From contig CM046869.1 in NCBI GenBank assembly GCA_025617745.1, positions 14,899,168 to 14,963,167 of the forward strand: DNA of 64,000 nt. Reading direction: 5' to 3'. Every line of letters starts with the position of its first letter. The first letter of the stretch is position 1. Both the position numbers and the translations under genes were made by a program. The notes beneath the pieces were generated by a model. The model was not told the DNA's origin. It made no database searches and was given only the letters and a program-made list of their open reading frames with translations. The stretch is from Heliocidaris erythrogramma (lineage: Eukaryota > Echinodermata > Echinoidea > Camarodonta > Echinometridae). Shown one piece after another: positions 1 to 10,601 of this stretch.

Positions 1-292
1 CATGGTGGCTACGGTAGTCAAAAATCTGGCGGACTACAAATCGATGCACCGGTTTTGCCAAAACGAAATCGGGATTTGATGTCTTCGATCGAACACCGGC
101 TAACCAATCGATTCGACTCAGGCTTATTTAAAATGTTAAAAGTTTGTCTGATCAGCAGACTAAGGATGAATTGCTCATCAATTAAAGAGTGCTTTGATAA
201 TAATAGAGGTAATTGAGTGGGTTGGAAGTGTTGATGGGCTTCAGGTAGGTAAAGCATTAAAGGTAATGTTAAAAATGACCTGATTTAAAGTC

Positions 293-618
293 GGTCTAAA
301 CATTGGCGGATCCAGGGGGGGGGCACTTCCGGCCCGTGCCCCTCCTTTTGGAAGAAAAGTATGCATTTTGACCAGAGACAATCCGCCATTTTCTTGATTG
401 TGCCCCCCTTATTAGAATGAAGACCGTTTTTTTTTGTTTTTTTTGTTTTTGCTTGTCAGGGAATTATGGAGGGAAACTGGACCCCCATAACCCCCCCCAC
501 TGAGCGAATTTTGAAGGTCTGGCGAAAATTTTTTTTTGTCGCCACCCCTACCTTTTGACAAACCTTCATTTGTGTGCCCCCTCTTATACTCAATCCTGGA
601 TCTGCCCCTGGGTCCAAA
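293..618. repeat. hAT-like MITE, copy A (with 8-bp TSD)
   Basis: Element 301-610 has imperfect terminal inverted repeats: the left end reads CATTGGCGGATCCAGG and the reverse complement of the right end reads CAGGGGCAGATCCAGG. Near-identical 8-bp flanks (GGTCTAAA at 293-300, GGTCCAAA at 611-618) look like a target-site duplication, which is typical of the hAT superfamily. The interior is non-coding with G and T homopolymers. The same family occurs at 7766-8102 and 9228-9359. The open frame across it on the minus strand is an accidental reading of the repeat. Confidence 0.7.
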
Positions 619-1500
619 GTGCTTTAAAGGTAATATCATGTGTTGGTCATGGACATTGATTTGAGCAAAATGCACTTTCTTGGTGCATCTAATACCCTAT
701 GCACCAAAATGTCAAACCTCTTCTGAAACTCCTGAACTTTAGATCAGCCTAAGTCACCTACCACCCTGTAATAACATGGCATAGGTCTGGACTTGTGCTT
801 CATACCTCATAGATGTATTCCAAAATCATGAAATAAGGGGAAAGATGTTTTTCACTCCTTCAACATTTACCAGGATTGCAAGTTACCTCTAAGATTGTCA
901 TGAAATATACAGAGTGAAATGTTTATTTTAAAGAAAAATTAAATAAAATGGAATTCACAGACTTACTGCGAGTTTTATTCTTTCTCTTTCATATTGATGA
1001 ATGGGTGTAGAAAAAATGAATATGAAGAGAAAGTTAAATTTCATTGCAGAAGATAGTGTGACAGAGATTTGTGGCCCTTCTGGCTAACATTCAACTTCCT
1101 GAGAATGTGAATTCATGTCTGTAAGAAGAGCAATTCATGATTTATAACATCCTACGGGTAATTATGTTATTCACATGAAGGATGAAGGAGAAATGTAGTG
1201 TCATCATGTGTTAGTCACAGATACTGACATGATGGTCATCAAAATGGTTTTATGTGTACATAACCTTCAATGTCTAGAAGAAATCGTAGAGTGCCCTTCA
1301 ATGGCGCATGATGGAATGTATATGGTTCAAAGAGTGGTCAAGTTGAAGACTTACATGTAATTCAGAAAAACTTCATGGTTAGTTTTATTTGATAGCTCTA
1401 GCTATCACTGTAGAGTATTTCATTATGACTTAACTTATAATAGTAATAATGATAATGCTAATATGGTCTTGTTTATGCAGGGTAGCATCATTAATGCTTA
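619..1500. other. Stretch with no recognisable gene
   Basis: AT-rich non-coding sequence. No Gly-X-Y exon, tRNA-like box or terminal inverted repeat was seen. It is probably intron or 5' flank of the collagen gene. The first 292 bases of the window are equally featureless. Confidence 0.5.
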
Positions 1501-1519
1501 TACTGCCCTTTAGAGGCCC

Positions 1520-2290
1520 TACAATTACTTGTTTGTTACCCGTGTGGCCCACGAGACAATTTTATGCGGCCTGCCAAAATAGCCAGTAAAAAAATATTAA
1601 TTTCTTGTTTTATGTAATATGTGGATACATAATACATCATCCGAACTAGTACGACAATAGGTATCAAAATTTTGGCTCACTCGCTTCGCTCGCTCACAAA
1701 TAGCATATCATAATTATCCCTTCCCTGGGCCTGTCCTACCACGCCAGTTTGAAAAAAAAAGGAAACATCAAACGAAGAGAAAATAAGGATAATAATTGTG
1801 ATATAAAACGGAGGGATATTCTAAAATTGTCCCACCGTCCTCAGTTTTGGGGAAGGGACTGCAGCCCCTTTCCCCGAGAATTTCAAAATTACCCAGTATT
1901 CGGGCACCAACCACTTCCATTTTCGGGAAGTGAAATAGTTTCTTTGTTATTTTATATGTTATCTATAAATTATCCCATTTTGATGATGAAATTACATTTT
2001 CACGGTTCTATGTTTTTAGTGTCATTTTTTTTTGCTAGCTTCGCTTGCTCTCTCGCTGAATGAAAATCCAGAATGTTAATACACAATGTATTCGGGCAAG
2101 AGATGTCAGTCCCATTATGTCTTTGTATGTATTTGAATACACAATTCCAGTGGCCCGCGATTTTCAGGAATATTTCTGGCCCGCCTGACAAAATAATTAC
2201 CGGTAAGAACCCAGGCCCTAGTGTAATTAAGCACTGAGCAAGGTCTGAACCTAGGATATCTTTTGTTAGAGTCAAGAACCTTCACCAATA
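1520..2290. repeat. Possible decayed transposon
   Basis: Two blocks rich in 'tggcccgc/ggcctgcc' motifs (about 1535-1590 and 2150-2200) and two 'gct-cgcttcgctcgctc'-like blocks (1680-1697, 2037-2057) bracket the segment. Such low-order repeats are common in DNA transposon ends of marine invertebrates. No coding frame with recognisable similarity is present and the boundaries are not defined. Confidence 0.25.
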
Positions 2291-2947
2291 TAAAAAGTAC
2301 TCCCACTGTTCTTCCATGTTCACTTATCACATTTTTCTTTCAAGTAGTCAACTGACTAGAGTTTATAAATTGATGAAGATATCATATATTAGTAGCTGTA
2401 AAAGATAAATAGGTTTATTTATTTCCCTTCCAGATTAATACTTGTAAATCAGTGCTAGTGTTCTCCTCCCCATAGAAACAATGTTCTAACATTTTTTTCA
2501 TCTCTACTTACACTGCAATGTATGCAATGTTTTGCAAAAAAATCTGCCCATATTTGGATCATATTTGGATTGTATTTGAAGACAGTGACCTTTATTCATG
2601 TTGACACTAATATGTAAACCAGTCTTAATTTACTGTATGCAGCAACCATTATGACCATGTGGAAAGAGTTAGCAATGATCTACTCAATTAAGGCAGCTCA
2701 AATAGAATTTTGACCTATTGTTATGTTCTAGAGTATTATGTGTCAACATCACTTTATGTCAAGAGTACTGGAAAGCTAAATTGCCCCATGTCCCCTCCCC
2801 TTATATCCCTTCAAATACATGTATTAGTTCCATTTGTCTGTTCTGTTGTCGTACGTTGTCATGTGAAATATATCAAGAATCCATTTGTGAGATAAAATTA
2901 AAATATTTTTATATGATTAGATATGAGGGTCAAATAATGATAGTCTG

Positions 2948-3616
2948 GGAGCATGTCCTGAAATAGTCACCCCATTTTACCCATAAGAATTGAACCCTTA
3001 AAGTTGATTTGACCATCTAAGTCATTGACAAAAAGGTCAGCCTGACCATAGCTGTCGGGTTTAGCCCCCAGAGCCCCCCAAAGAAGCCCCAAAGTCGGGT
3101 CGATTTTACCCCATCTCCCCCATGCACCAAACTTTGTCAGTAGGAAGTAGTATGACTGGACATTGCAAAACACAAAAAACTGACCAAAATTTCCGTCGGG
3201 ATGGGGTGTCAGACAGGCCCTAAATTTTGTCCCCTTGAAGCCCAGGGACGAAATTTTGTCAGAAGGAAGAGCTATTGATCGGGAAGGGGGTGTCAGACCC
3301 CCTGAAATGAAAACCCCCAATTTTTAGGGGCCGTCTGATACCCCATCCCGACAGAAATTTTTGTCATTTTTTGTGTTTTGTAATGTCCAGTCATACTGCT
3401 TCCTACTGATGACAAAGTTTGGTGCATGGGGGAGATGGGGTAAAATTGACCTGACTTTGGGGTCTCTTTGGGGGGGGGGGGGGGGCTCTGGGGGCTAAAC
3501 CTGACAGCTACGTTCAGGCTGACAACCGTTTTGTCAATGACTTAAAGACGGTCTAAGTAAATTTAAGGGGTCAAAAATAATGGGTAAAATGGGGTGACTA
3601 TTTCGGGACAGGCTCC
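2948..3616. repeat. Long fold-back (inverted-repeat) element, about 670 bp
   Basis: The left arm (2948 to about 3230) and right arm (about 3330 to 3616) are imperfect reverse complements over about 280 bp. The left edge TGTCCTGAAATAGTCACCCC pairs with the right edge GGGGTGACTATTTCGGGACA with one mismatch. Shared inner blocks include the CCCCATCTCCCCCATGCACC segment and its complement. The centre is a short G/C-rich spacer. This is the structure of a fold-back MITE. Minus-strand open frames here are shadows of the arms. Confidence 0.8.
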
Positions 3617-3837
3617 TGGCCTATGAAGGGAAGTGAAAGTATAAGCTGTCTCTAAGCAAGCATTTTATCAGGGTATTTCAATTAGGCATTTACATATTGT
3701 CTGTTTGGAGCCAGAAGGGTGTTAAGTCTGTACAAAAGATGTGACTTAACGTCCTTCTTGACATTGAGTCAAGATTGAACTCGATGAACAGACCAAGCAC
3801 GAACTTACTTCCAGTCACTTCTCATAATGTAGTAACG

Positions 3838-4471
3838 TTCAGTGACTTTAAATCCCTTTCTGAGCATGATGTTGAAAGACTTAAATATTGAAGCTCAGTA
3901 AAAAGTTGTGTCCATTACATCCATTGCCCACAAAGGTCCTTTCACAATGCATTGACGCGTTGATTTCTGTGGTCAAATCCTTGATTAATCTATCTCTCTC
4001 AATTGGTCATTTCCCCGCACAGAACTTTGAAAGTCACTCTAGTGCAACCACCCTTGAAAAAATTGTCTTGATACAGAATTTTGTAATCTTCGGCCTGTAA
4101 GTCATCTGAAATACAAGCTGGGCGAAGTTGCTGCTTACCATCAAATTCTGAATCGCCTTAATTGTAATTCACTTCTGCCACCCAATCAGTTGGTATACAG
4201 ACAATTTCACAGTACTGAAACCACACTGTTAAGAATAAAGAGTGACTTATTGATGGCCATGGATAATCAGAAAGTCACTATCTTGCTCCTATTAGACTTT
4301 AGTAGCACATTTAATACCATAGATCATTCTCATGTATTGGAAACGCTGAAGATCTGCTTTGGCATTGATGATGTTGCTCTCAGATGGATTGAGTCATATT
4401 TGACAGATAGACATCAGAAGATCAAGATTGATGATCCTGTCTCTGATTCTCGGTTAGGCCCTCTGTTATAA
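3838..4471 (+). pseudogene. LINE reverse transcriptase fragment (CR1/L2-like)
   Basis: This is a decayed 5' part of a non-LTR retrotransposon reverse transcriptase. An upstream block reads in pieces as SLSEHDVERL..., then CPLHPLPTKVLSQCIDALIS and SLINLSLSIGHFPAQNF. The stretch 4190-4471 then encodes YRQFHSTETTLLRIKSDLLM, followed by LLLLDFSSTFNTIDHSH, which carries the palm-domain acidic motif region in degenerate form, and RWIESYLTDRHQ. This order (finger region, YR-FHSTET block, D-x-S-x-x-F-D/N block, WxxSYLxxR block) is characteristic of CR1/L2-type elements. In-frame stops (for example after the SEHDVERLKY block) and frame changes show it is dead. Its catalytic and C-terminal portions reappear at 5020-5265 after an internal deletion or rearrangement. 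It lies in a presumed intron or 5' flank, in the same orientation as the collagen gene. Confidence 0.8.
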
Positions 4472-4676
4472 AAAGCTGTGAAATCATATTTATTTTAAAT
4501 CCGCTATCAAACTTTGTAACAGGTACATTCATTACATTTTGTCTCCATACCACCTGGTAGTTCCCACATGGACGATTGAAGAGTTTTCTGATTTGTGTTG
4601 ATATAAAAATTATAATGTGTTCTATAATTTAAATATTTTGTAAACGCTTCGAGCCTTATGGGAAGGGCCTACTGAA

Positions 4677-4708
4677 TGCTTATTGTATTGTATTGTATTG
4701 TATTGTAT
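4677..4708. repeat. (TATTG)n microsatellite
   Basis: Six tandem copies of a TTGTA-type pentamer. Just upstream is a 'cgcttcgagcc...gggaagggcctactgaatgc' segment that resembles the 3' tail of retroposons, so this may be the tail of the LINE or SINE at this site. Confidence 0.8.
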
Positions 4709-5019
4709 ATTTGGTTTGGTTTGGTTTTATTCACGATCATAAAAATGATACAGATTAAAAATATATCTAAACATGAAATTATGTAACAGTATAAATATAA
4801 CATTGATATTAACATACAATACAAAAGAAAGTAAAGTAAAATCAAGGGATGACCTGCTTCAGATTAACTAACATTGATAGCTAACCTGTTCTTGCTCGGG
4901 GTCCTGTAAATAAATGATTATATGAACATAATGATTACTACATCAAAATAACTTTATAGAAAAAAAAATCATAAATTAAAATCCATGAGCTTGCTGTACA
5001 AAGGTCCTTGATAAGTTTC

Positions 5020-5289
5020 CTGGAATATCATGCCACTGCTACGCAGATGACACACAGATTTACTTGTCATTTAGGCCCGATGTATTTGTCTGCGCAGCCC
5101 CCAAACTGTGGAACAACTTACTATTAGCAATCAGGAAATCACCAACTGTAAATACTTTCAAATCAAAACTAAAAGCAAATATTTCACTTAATTACTTATC
5201 ATAGTTATAAGCACATCAAGAGCTCTTGCAGCCCAGTAGAATATAATTAGTTTATGTGCTTTATAAATTATTATTATTATTATTCTGGC
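5020..5289 (+). pseudogene. LINE 3' end: YADD motif, C-terminal tail and ATT tail
   Basis: The frame CHCYADDTQIYLSFRP at 5031-5078 contains the reverse-transcriptase catalytic YADD box (codons 5040-5051). It is followed, without the intervening 100-plus residues, by the element's terminal block APKLWNNLPLAIRKSPTVNT and a stop near 5203. The segment ends in an (ATT)n run at 5266-5285, the usual 3' tail of these LINEs. The deletion between the YADD block and the terminal block makes it inactive. It probably belongs to the same insertion as 3838-4471. Confidence 0.8.
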
Positions 5290-5304
5290 TCCAAAAAGAT
5301 GATA

Positions 5305-5783
5305 TACAGTGTGAGTCAATAAAAAGGAAACCCATATTCAACCTTTAATGCTGTTGCAATCAATACATAATCAAAGATACCCACATTGAACCCTATCATG
5401 TTTCCTTTAATTTGACACCTTGGTCAATGAAATCTGACCATGGACCGCAGTACAGTGTCATTTCTCCTGATTCATGTAAAATTTGCCTCTGCCCACCTTT
5501 TGAATGAAATGGATGGTCAACCCATTCCAGTTACATACAATTATAATTAATAACAGTAACTCCTGAACCCAATTCAGCCCAAACTTGGGCAAGGATGATT
5601 TTGACATGCTTGTTAAAAGTGGCCAGTGCTCGGTCACTCATGATTGCATTTTTCTGAGCATTAAAGAAGACATTATCAACTATGATACTATTATAATTAT
5701 TATAATAGTATCAGCGATTTTGCTTTGTTTTAAAGATATTAGGGATTGATTATGGGTTTCCTTTTTCATTGACTCACACTGTA
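5305..5783. repeat. Tc1/mariner-type MITE
   Basis: Terminal inverted repeats of about 30 bp: the left end at 5307 reads CAGTGTGAGTCAATAAAAAG, and the right end, 5752-5781, is its complement with small differences. Both ends are flanked by TA (5305-5306, 5782-5783), the target duplication of Tc1/mariner elements. There is no transposase frame. A near-perfect AT palindrome lies at about 5683-5712. Confidence 0.85.
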
Positions 5784-5994
5784 TAAAAAACTCCCTCTCA
5801 TTTAATCAGAGCTCAGCTATTAGATGGAAGCCTCGACCGACTGAGGACAAAACATTTTGACTTTAATGACTCTTACTCTTCTTAGGGTTTGTAAGATTCT
5901 ACGTTTAAAATAGTGCTTGAATTACGTTTGTGAAATGGAGGTTTTGGTAAATGTAATCAAAGTTGCTCTAATATAATTTTATTCAATCATGCAG

Positions 5995-6549
5995 GCACCA
6001 CCAACTGTTAAAGTTGAGACCACACTATCACCTACAAAACCTGAACCTACCACACCAGAACCTACCACACCAGAACCTACCACACCAGAACCTACCACAC
6101 CAGAACCTACCACACCAGAACCTACAACACCAGCACCAACAACACCAATACCTACAGAACCTGAGATCCCAACACCAGCACCAACACCAAAGAAGCCAGA
6201 ACCAATACCAACCCCTGAAGTACCAGAAGAAAAGGTAACACCAATACCAAGCACCACTGACACCAAAGTCTTCATAAAGCCAGAACTTATGTCAACACCA
6301 AAAGTAGATGTAGAAGAGGAGCTCACGACACCCAGAGAACCAGAGGTGAAACCTTCCACGAAGCCGACGTCATTACCTGTCCTTGTAACTGTGATAGAAC
6401 CATACTTTACGCCTACCTCAAAGCCTTTCATGACTACCGCCATTTTGGATAAGGAATTGACATCGGAACCAGGAAAGGATGTTACAATAGATATAAAGGA
6501 TATTTTCACGACGCCATCTGTTTTACCAATTACTGGGACAATGACACCT
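5995..6549 (+). CDS. Collagen gene exon: Thr/Pro-rich, mucin-like region
   Basis: This is an internal exon. The acceptor is ...TTCAATCATGCAG before 5995 and the donor GTAAGT begins at 6550; 555 nt, phase 0 at both ends, 185 codons. Residues about 15-50 form a tandem pentapeptide array TTPEP (15-bp DNA unit, six consecutive copies at about 6050-6125), grading into TTPAP, TPIP and PTPAPTP variants. The rest is acidic and Pro/Thr-rich with little predicted structure (for example VDVEEELTTPREPEVKPSTK). Such sequence is normally heavily O-glycosylated and extended. In fibrillar collagens of the V/XI type, a variable acidic or Pro-rich region sits between the N-terminal domain and the triple helix, and by position this exon fills that role. 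Linkage to the downstream Gly-X-Y exons is inferred from strand, phase and order; it is not proven here. An independent mucin-like gene is the alternative. Confidence 0.65.
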
Positions 6550-7757
6550 GTAAGTATACTATCGCAAATTCTCTTTCATCTTTACCGTCTTTCAAGGAAC
6601 TCATCCCGTGAGCTTTTGCCCTAAATTACAGATCAACAGATTCTATAAAGAGGAATATGTTTCACACATGATTTTATGTCTTGATACAGTGTATTGACTT
6701 CAAATTAAATTCATTTTAATTCAATAGCAGTTAATTAGTAACCAAGATCTTTCCAATTCTGGATTTTTGAAAGGCTTTTGAAGAGTGGAATTGATAAAGG
6801 CATATAATTTTTTGCAGTATTTTTATGTTATTTGAAATAAGCATCAGAGATTTTATTTTACTGAAAAGTGGTATTATTGAGTAGATAAATTGTGTAACAT
6901 AATTCTTTTCCAAGTGAAAGATGCCTCCCTTGTGCTGTATGTCTGTATATTCTGCTTTTTCAATTCAGAAGGAATTTTTCCTATCTTGAAAATAGTACTG
7001 TTTTTCTCAATCTCAGTACAATTTTCCAATAAATTCATATCTGGCAACTTTTTGTTTGAAGTCTGACTGCTGCCTACCCAATTTTGACATCTGAAAGAGA
7101 ATATTGTTAAAATATTTATATTACAATAGAATATTGTAATCATTATCAAAATTGTTGTCCAATATGATTTGATTTCAGTCACATGATGAAAAATGGCCGA
7201 TTCATATATAAATTGATACAGTGACCCAACATTTGCTCTGGTGGCTGTTGCTCCAGGCTTTATTTCATCAGAGATATTGGGTTTTAGGTTAAGTTTAGCG
7301 TTAATTGGTCTGGTTTGAAGTTGGAATTTTGTTAGTTTGGAAAATTAACCGTGGAACATTCCTGGCAGGGCACGTGTGGTAGAATCGATCTCAAAGGTAT
7401 TGTCTTTGAAAAACTATCATGTAATAAATAATGTCCATGAAAGGTATACGCTAGCCTTAGGCGCACTGTGATATTACTGTTGCTTTTGCATGTATTACCA
7501 TTCTTGTTTCACAAGTTACAGCTTTGCAATGATAACAGCTGGTGTCCCTTGTCTTGAAGAGGTTTCCAGAATTTTGAGAAAGTCAATCAGATTATTAACC
7601 AAGGTGATAGTGTCAAATGTCATACCCTTCAGAATATCTGTCCCTGTATATAGGATTTAGGAACACTGAATTCTTGTACATTCTTTTCATTGAAAAGGCT
7701 GTACACCGTTGGTATTTCCAGTGATGTACTATTCACAAAGTTTCTTTTATTCCCATA
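6550..7757. other. Intron, no recognisable element
   Basis: AT-rich sequence between the Thr/Pro-rich exon and the next MITE. Minus-strand open frames of 60-102 codons at 6731-7182 are low-complexity and have no recognisable domain. I see no gene here. Confidence 0.5.
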
Positions 7758-8110
7758 GTTTCTAGCAGGGGCAGATCCAGGATTTGGTATAAAGAGGGGG
7801 GGGGGGGGTACACAAATGCAGGATTGTCAACTTTTGGAAACTGCTTGGAGGGGATACCCATATTTTTGGGGTCTTGCCAGCTCTCTAAAACTCACTCAGT
7901 GGGGGGGGGGGGGGGGGGGGGGGAGGGGGTTATGGGGTCCAGTTTCACTCCATAATTCTCTAACAAGCAAAAAAGAAGGAAAAAACAGGTTATCAGTTCT
8001 AAAAGGGGCAGGCACAATAAAAAAAGGGGGGTCACTATGTATACTTTTCTTTCAAGGGGGGGGGGGGGCATGGGCCGGGTGTGCCCCCTAAATCTGCCAC
8101 TGGTTTCTAG
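7758..8110. repeat. hAT-like MITE, copy B (exact 8-bp TSD)
   Basis: The element occupies 7766-8102. The left end reads CAGGGGCAGATCCAGG and the reverse complement of the right end reads CAGTGGCAGATTTAGG. It is flanked by an exact 8-bp direct repeat GTTTCTAG (7758-7765 and 8103-8110), diagnostic of hAT insertion. The interior has long G runs (for example 7903-7923). It is the best-preserved member of the family also found at 301-610 and 9228-9359. Confidence 0.85.
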
Positions 8111-8141
8111 TACAGCTAGCATGATACAGAATCAGGAGGAG

Positions 8142-8642
8142 GGTTGAATCCCGGGGGCCGGGGGGGGGGGGCACTCAGTTTTTTACACTCAAATTTCTGT
8201 TCCAAAGCATCCCATTTTTTTCTTGTTGTGAAAAAGAAGAGAGAAAACCGTTCCAAAGCACCACTTTCTCTTAAAATTCCGTCGTTCTGGTGGTTCTGGC
8301 CCCACTATCCTGGCCTGTTTCGAAGACACCATAGACTTGCTATGACACACAGCGTATTTAGCGAATGGGAGCGTGTGTGTGTGGGAACCAGGGTAACGTT
8401 TCATCAAATGGTCAAAGTACAAGTTCGCCGACATCCCATTGAAATGCGTGTATCAAAATTAATATGTGTTTCAATGTGATAGCATCATATTTATATTGCA
8501 AACTAGTTCCAAAGAGCCCCATTTAAAAAAATGTTAATAGTTCCGAAGACCATTTTGTTTATAGACCCTTATTTTGTTTTGCCATACCCACCACTTTTTG
8601 GGTCGATTGCCCCCCCCCCCCCCCTCCCCTGGGGGTTGAATT
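8142..8642. repeat. G-rich inverted-repeat element
   Basis: The left end has a TTGAATCCCGGGGGCC block followed by a G run. The right end has a C run followed by CCTGGGGGTTGAATT, giving approximate terminal inverted repeats. The interior repeats 'ttccaaag-cccca' motifs (8201, 8253, 8508). It is non-coding, and frames of 81-111 codons across it on both strands are incidental. Confidence 0.55.
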
Positions 8643-8869
8643 ACCTCAGTTTATTTCTTGGTGAAACCTTTTATTTTAACTATGAATATTAATTTAATTA
8701 ATACAGCCCTTTTTCATCTGAACAGAGCAAGCAATATTTTAAATCATTAGAATATGAGAGAATAGCCTTTAACCTGTCAGGTATGAATTGATTTTGGTAT
8801 GACATGCATTTTCCATAGACTCCAGCCCAAGTTATCTTGGGTTTAGTATTCACCTGGTTAAAGCCAGAT

Positions 8870-9150
8870 ATTCTTGTCCTTAAAGTGGCTATTCAAAGAA
8901 AATCACAAATATGGCAAATAATGTATCACTAGAAACTGGGAAGCTAAGAGATGGCAGTCGTATAAGTTTTACGTCAACTGCGTATCTGATGATTATAAAA
9001 ATAATATATATAAAAGCTCTTCTCAGCATCTGGAATATCCGAGCGATTCGCCAGAAATATAGCGATGTTTTGATGACGTCACACGGGAGACCAATCCTGC
9101 TTAAGCAGACGACGTCCTATAACGAATGAACATAATTGCAATGCAATTAT
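8870..9150 (+). repeat. MITE-like repeat carrying TGACGTCA, forward copy
   Basis: The best block, 9065-9125 (GATGACGTCACACGGGAGACC followed by AATCCTG..AAGCAGACGA), recurs in reverse complement at 9701-9765. The similarity extends more weakly upstream (GATGGCA..., GATTATAAAAA..., AAAGCTCTT...). The outer boundaries are uncertain. Confidence 0.5.
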
Positions 9151-9227
9151 TTATCAAATTATAAAGAGTTTGGTATATTTAGACATGACCTTATTTCACA
9201 CCATTCTAAAAGGGAAGTGAACCTGAT

Positions 9228-9359
9228 CAGGGGCGGATACAGGATTTTCAGAAAGGGGGGGGGGGCGCACACTGAGGAACCCTCCGTTTGACGAAGCCAA
9301 ACGGCCATCTAGGGGTCCGGGGGCATACTTTGTCAGACAAAACAGGGGATCCGCGCCTG
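9228..9359. repeat. hAT-like MITE, copy C (short)
   Basis: The left end reads CAGGGGCGGATACAGGATTT and the reverse complement of the right end reads CAGGCGCGGATCCCCTG, matching the family at 301-610 and 7766-8102. The flanks share CTGAT. It is only 132 bp long, so it is an internally deleted member. Confidence 0.65.
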
Positions 9360-9689
9360 CTGATTCTGATAACTAAAACCGTTCGATTGTAATATACAGG
9401 ATGAGGGTCAATGATCAATGAAATAAACCACACATTCAAAAGCCCTCCGAATAATAGCATGGACGGTACTCGTTCCCTCTTGAAACGCCGAACATGCCCT
9501 GGTGCAAGCAGCTGAAAAATACAATGGCGTCTTATTTTTTTTAAAAGTGACTAATTCCTTTATTTTTTTAATGCTGCATTTTTAATCAAAATAATACCAT
9601 ACATGAAGTTAAGAGTGGGGCAACAGACTAACATTAAGACTGACGCTAGTGAAATAAGGGAAATAAGTGAAGAGGAGATGACAAAACAG

Positions 9690-9942
9690 GCACTGAAAAA
9701 TGTGTAAGATGTTATGGGACATCGTCTGCTTAGACAGGATTGGTCTCCGGTGTGACGTCACAAGGCAGCAGTGTTCAAGGAGCTCTTCGGGTGCTATATC
9801 AGGGCTGTATTTTACCATTTTATAATTGATCATAATCATTACTTCAAATGTTTCCAAGCGTTGAATTTTGATAACCTTGCTTAATTTATGCCATCTATGC
9901 AATAATAACAATAAAGCCAATATTTTAAATCAATAAAGTTCT
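9690..9942 (-). repeat. MITE-like repeat carrying TGACGTCA, inverted copy
   Basis: Reverse-complement relative of 8870-9150, sharing the GTGACGTCAC core with the adjoining GGAGACCAATCCTG and AGCAGACGA blocks. The two copies face each other about 550 bp apart, with the hAT MITE at 9228-9359 lying between them. Confidence 0.5.
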
Positions 9943-10601
9943 ACTTTAAAGGGAAATTAACCTCAGCGTATGAATTAGCTTATTTTGAATGGTGTAGTAT
10001 ATGCCTCTTATTTGATACATGCAATTTCATGTAAAAACACAGGATATAGATATAAATCACTATTTTCCAGCCAAGTTATCGTCTGCTAGCAATAATAAGG
10101 GGGCTGCCATTACTTTATGTGTACACGAACATATTTTTCATCCCAAGTAAAATTTCCTTCATCGTTAACTTGTAATTGATTTTTAGAGGACAAATATATA
10201 TTAGATAAAGTCACATATTCTGAAATGTAAGTTTAGTTTTATATATTTTTTAAAAGGTCTTAATTTGTTCATAAAAAATATACTTCATAAAAAATATACG
10301 TCAAGGACGGAGAATTGACGTCAAGGACGGAGACAATCGTAACAATACCAAAACAAAGCGAGGAATCTGCTTTACAGGATGGCTATTAGAACTCATGGGT
10401 CGTCAATTATCTAGGCCCATGGCCAATAACAATCGTAATACAATCAGAACAAAGCGACGTATCTGTTGTAAAGGTAGGCTATTATCAATGCATATGGTAC
10501 CTAATGATCCGTGTCATGCACAAAATGGCAGCCTCCATGGAAAGACGTAGCAGACAATAGGTGCATCTAGAATATCACGTGGGGTTACTTGTCCTTTAAG
10601 G
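9943..10601. repeat. Terminal-inverted-repeat element with internal direct repeats
   Basis: The left end TTTAAAGGGAAATTAACC and the reverse complement of the right end CTTAAAGGACAAGTAACC are imperfect inverted repeats. A second inner pair, GTCTGCTA...GGCTGCCATT (10079-10110), is mirrored at 10529-10555. Inside are an 18-bp tandem duplication (10299-10334) and two roughly 60-bp direct repeats (10333-10393, 10427-10489). There is no transposase frame. Confidence 0.6.

Noticed and set aside
2967-3320. 117-codon minus-strand frame
   Set aside because: Lies inside the fold-back element; no recognisable protein.
5979-6509. 176-codon minus-strand frame, Gly/Val/Ser-rich
   Set aside because: It is the exact antisense of the TTPEP repeat exon; the 15-bp period keeps all frames open. 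The plus strand has proper splice sites.
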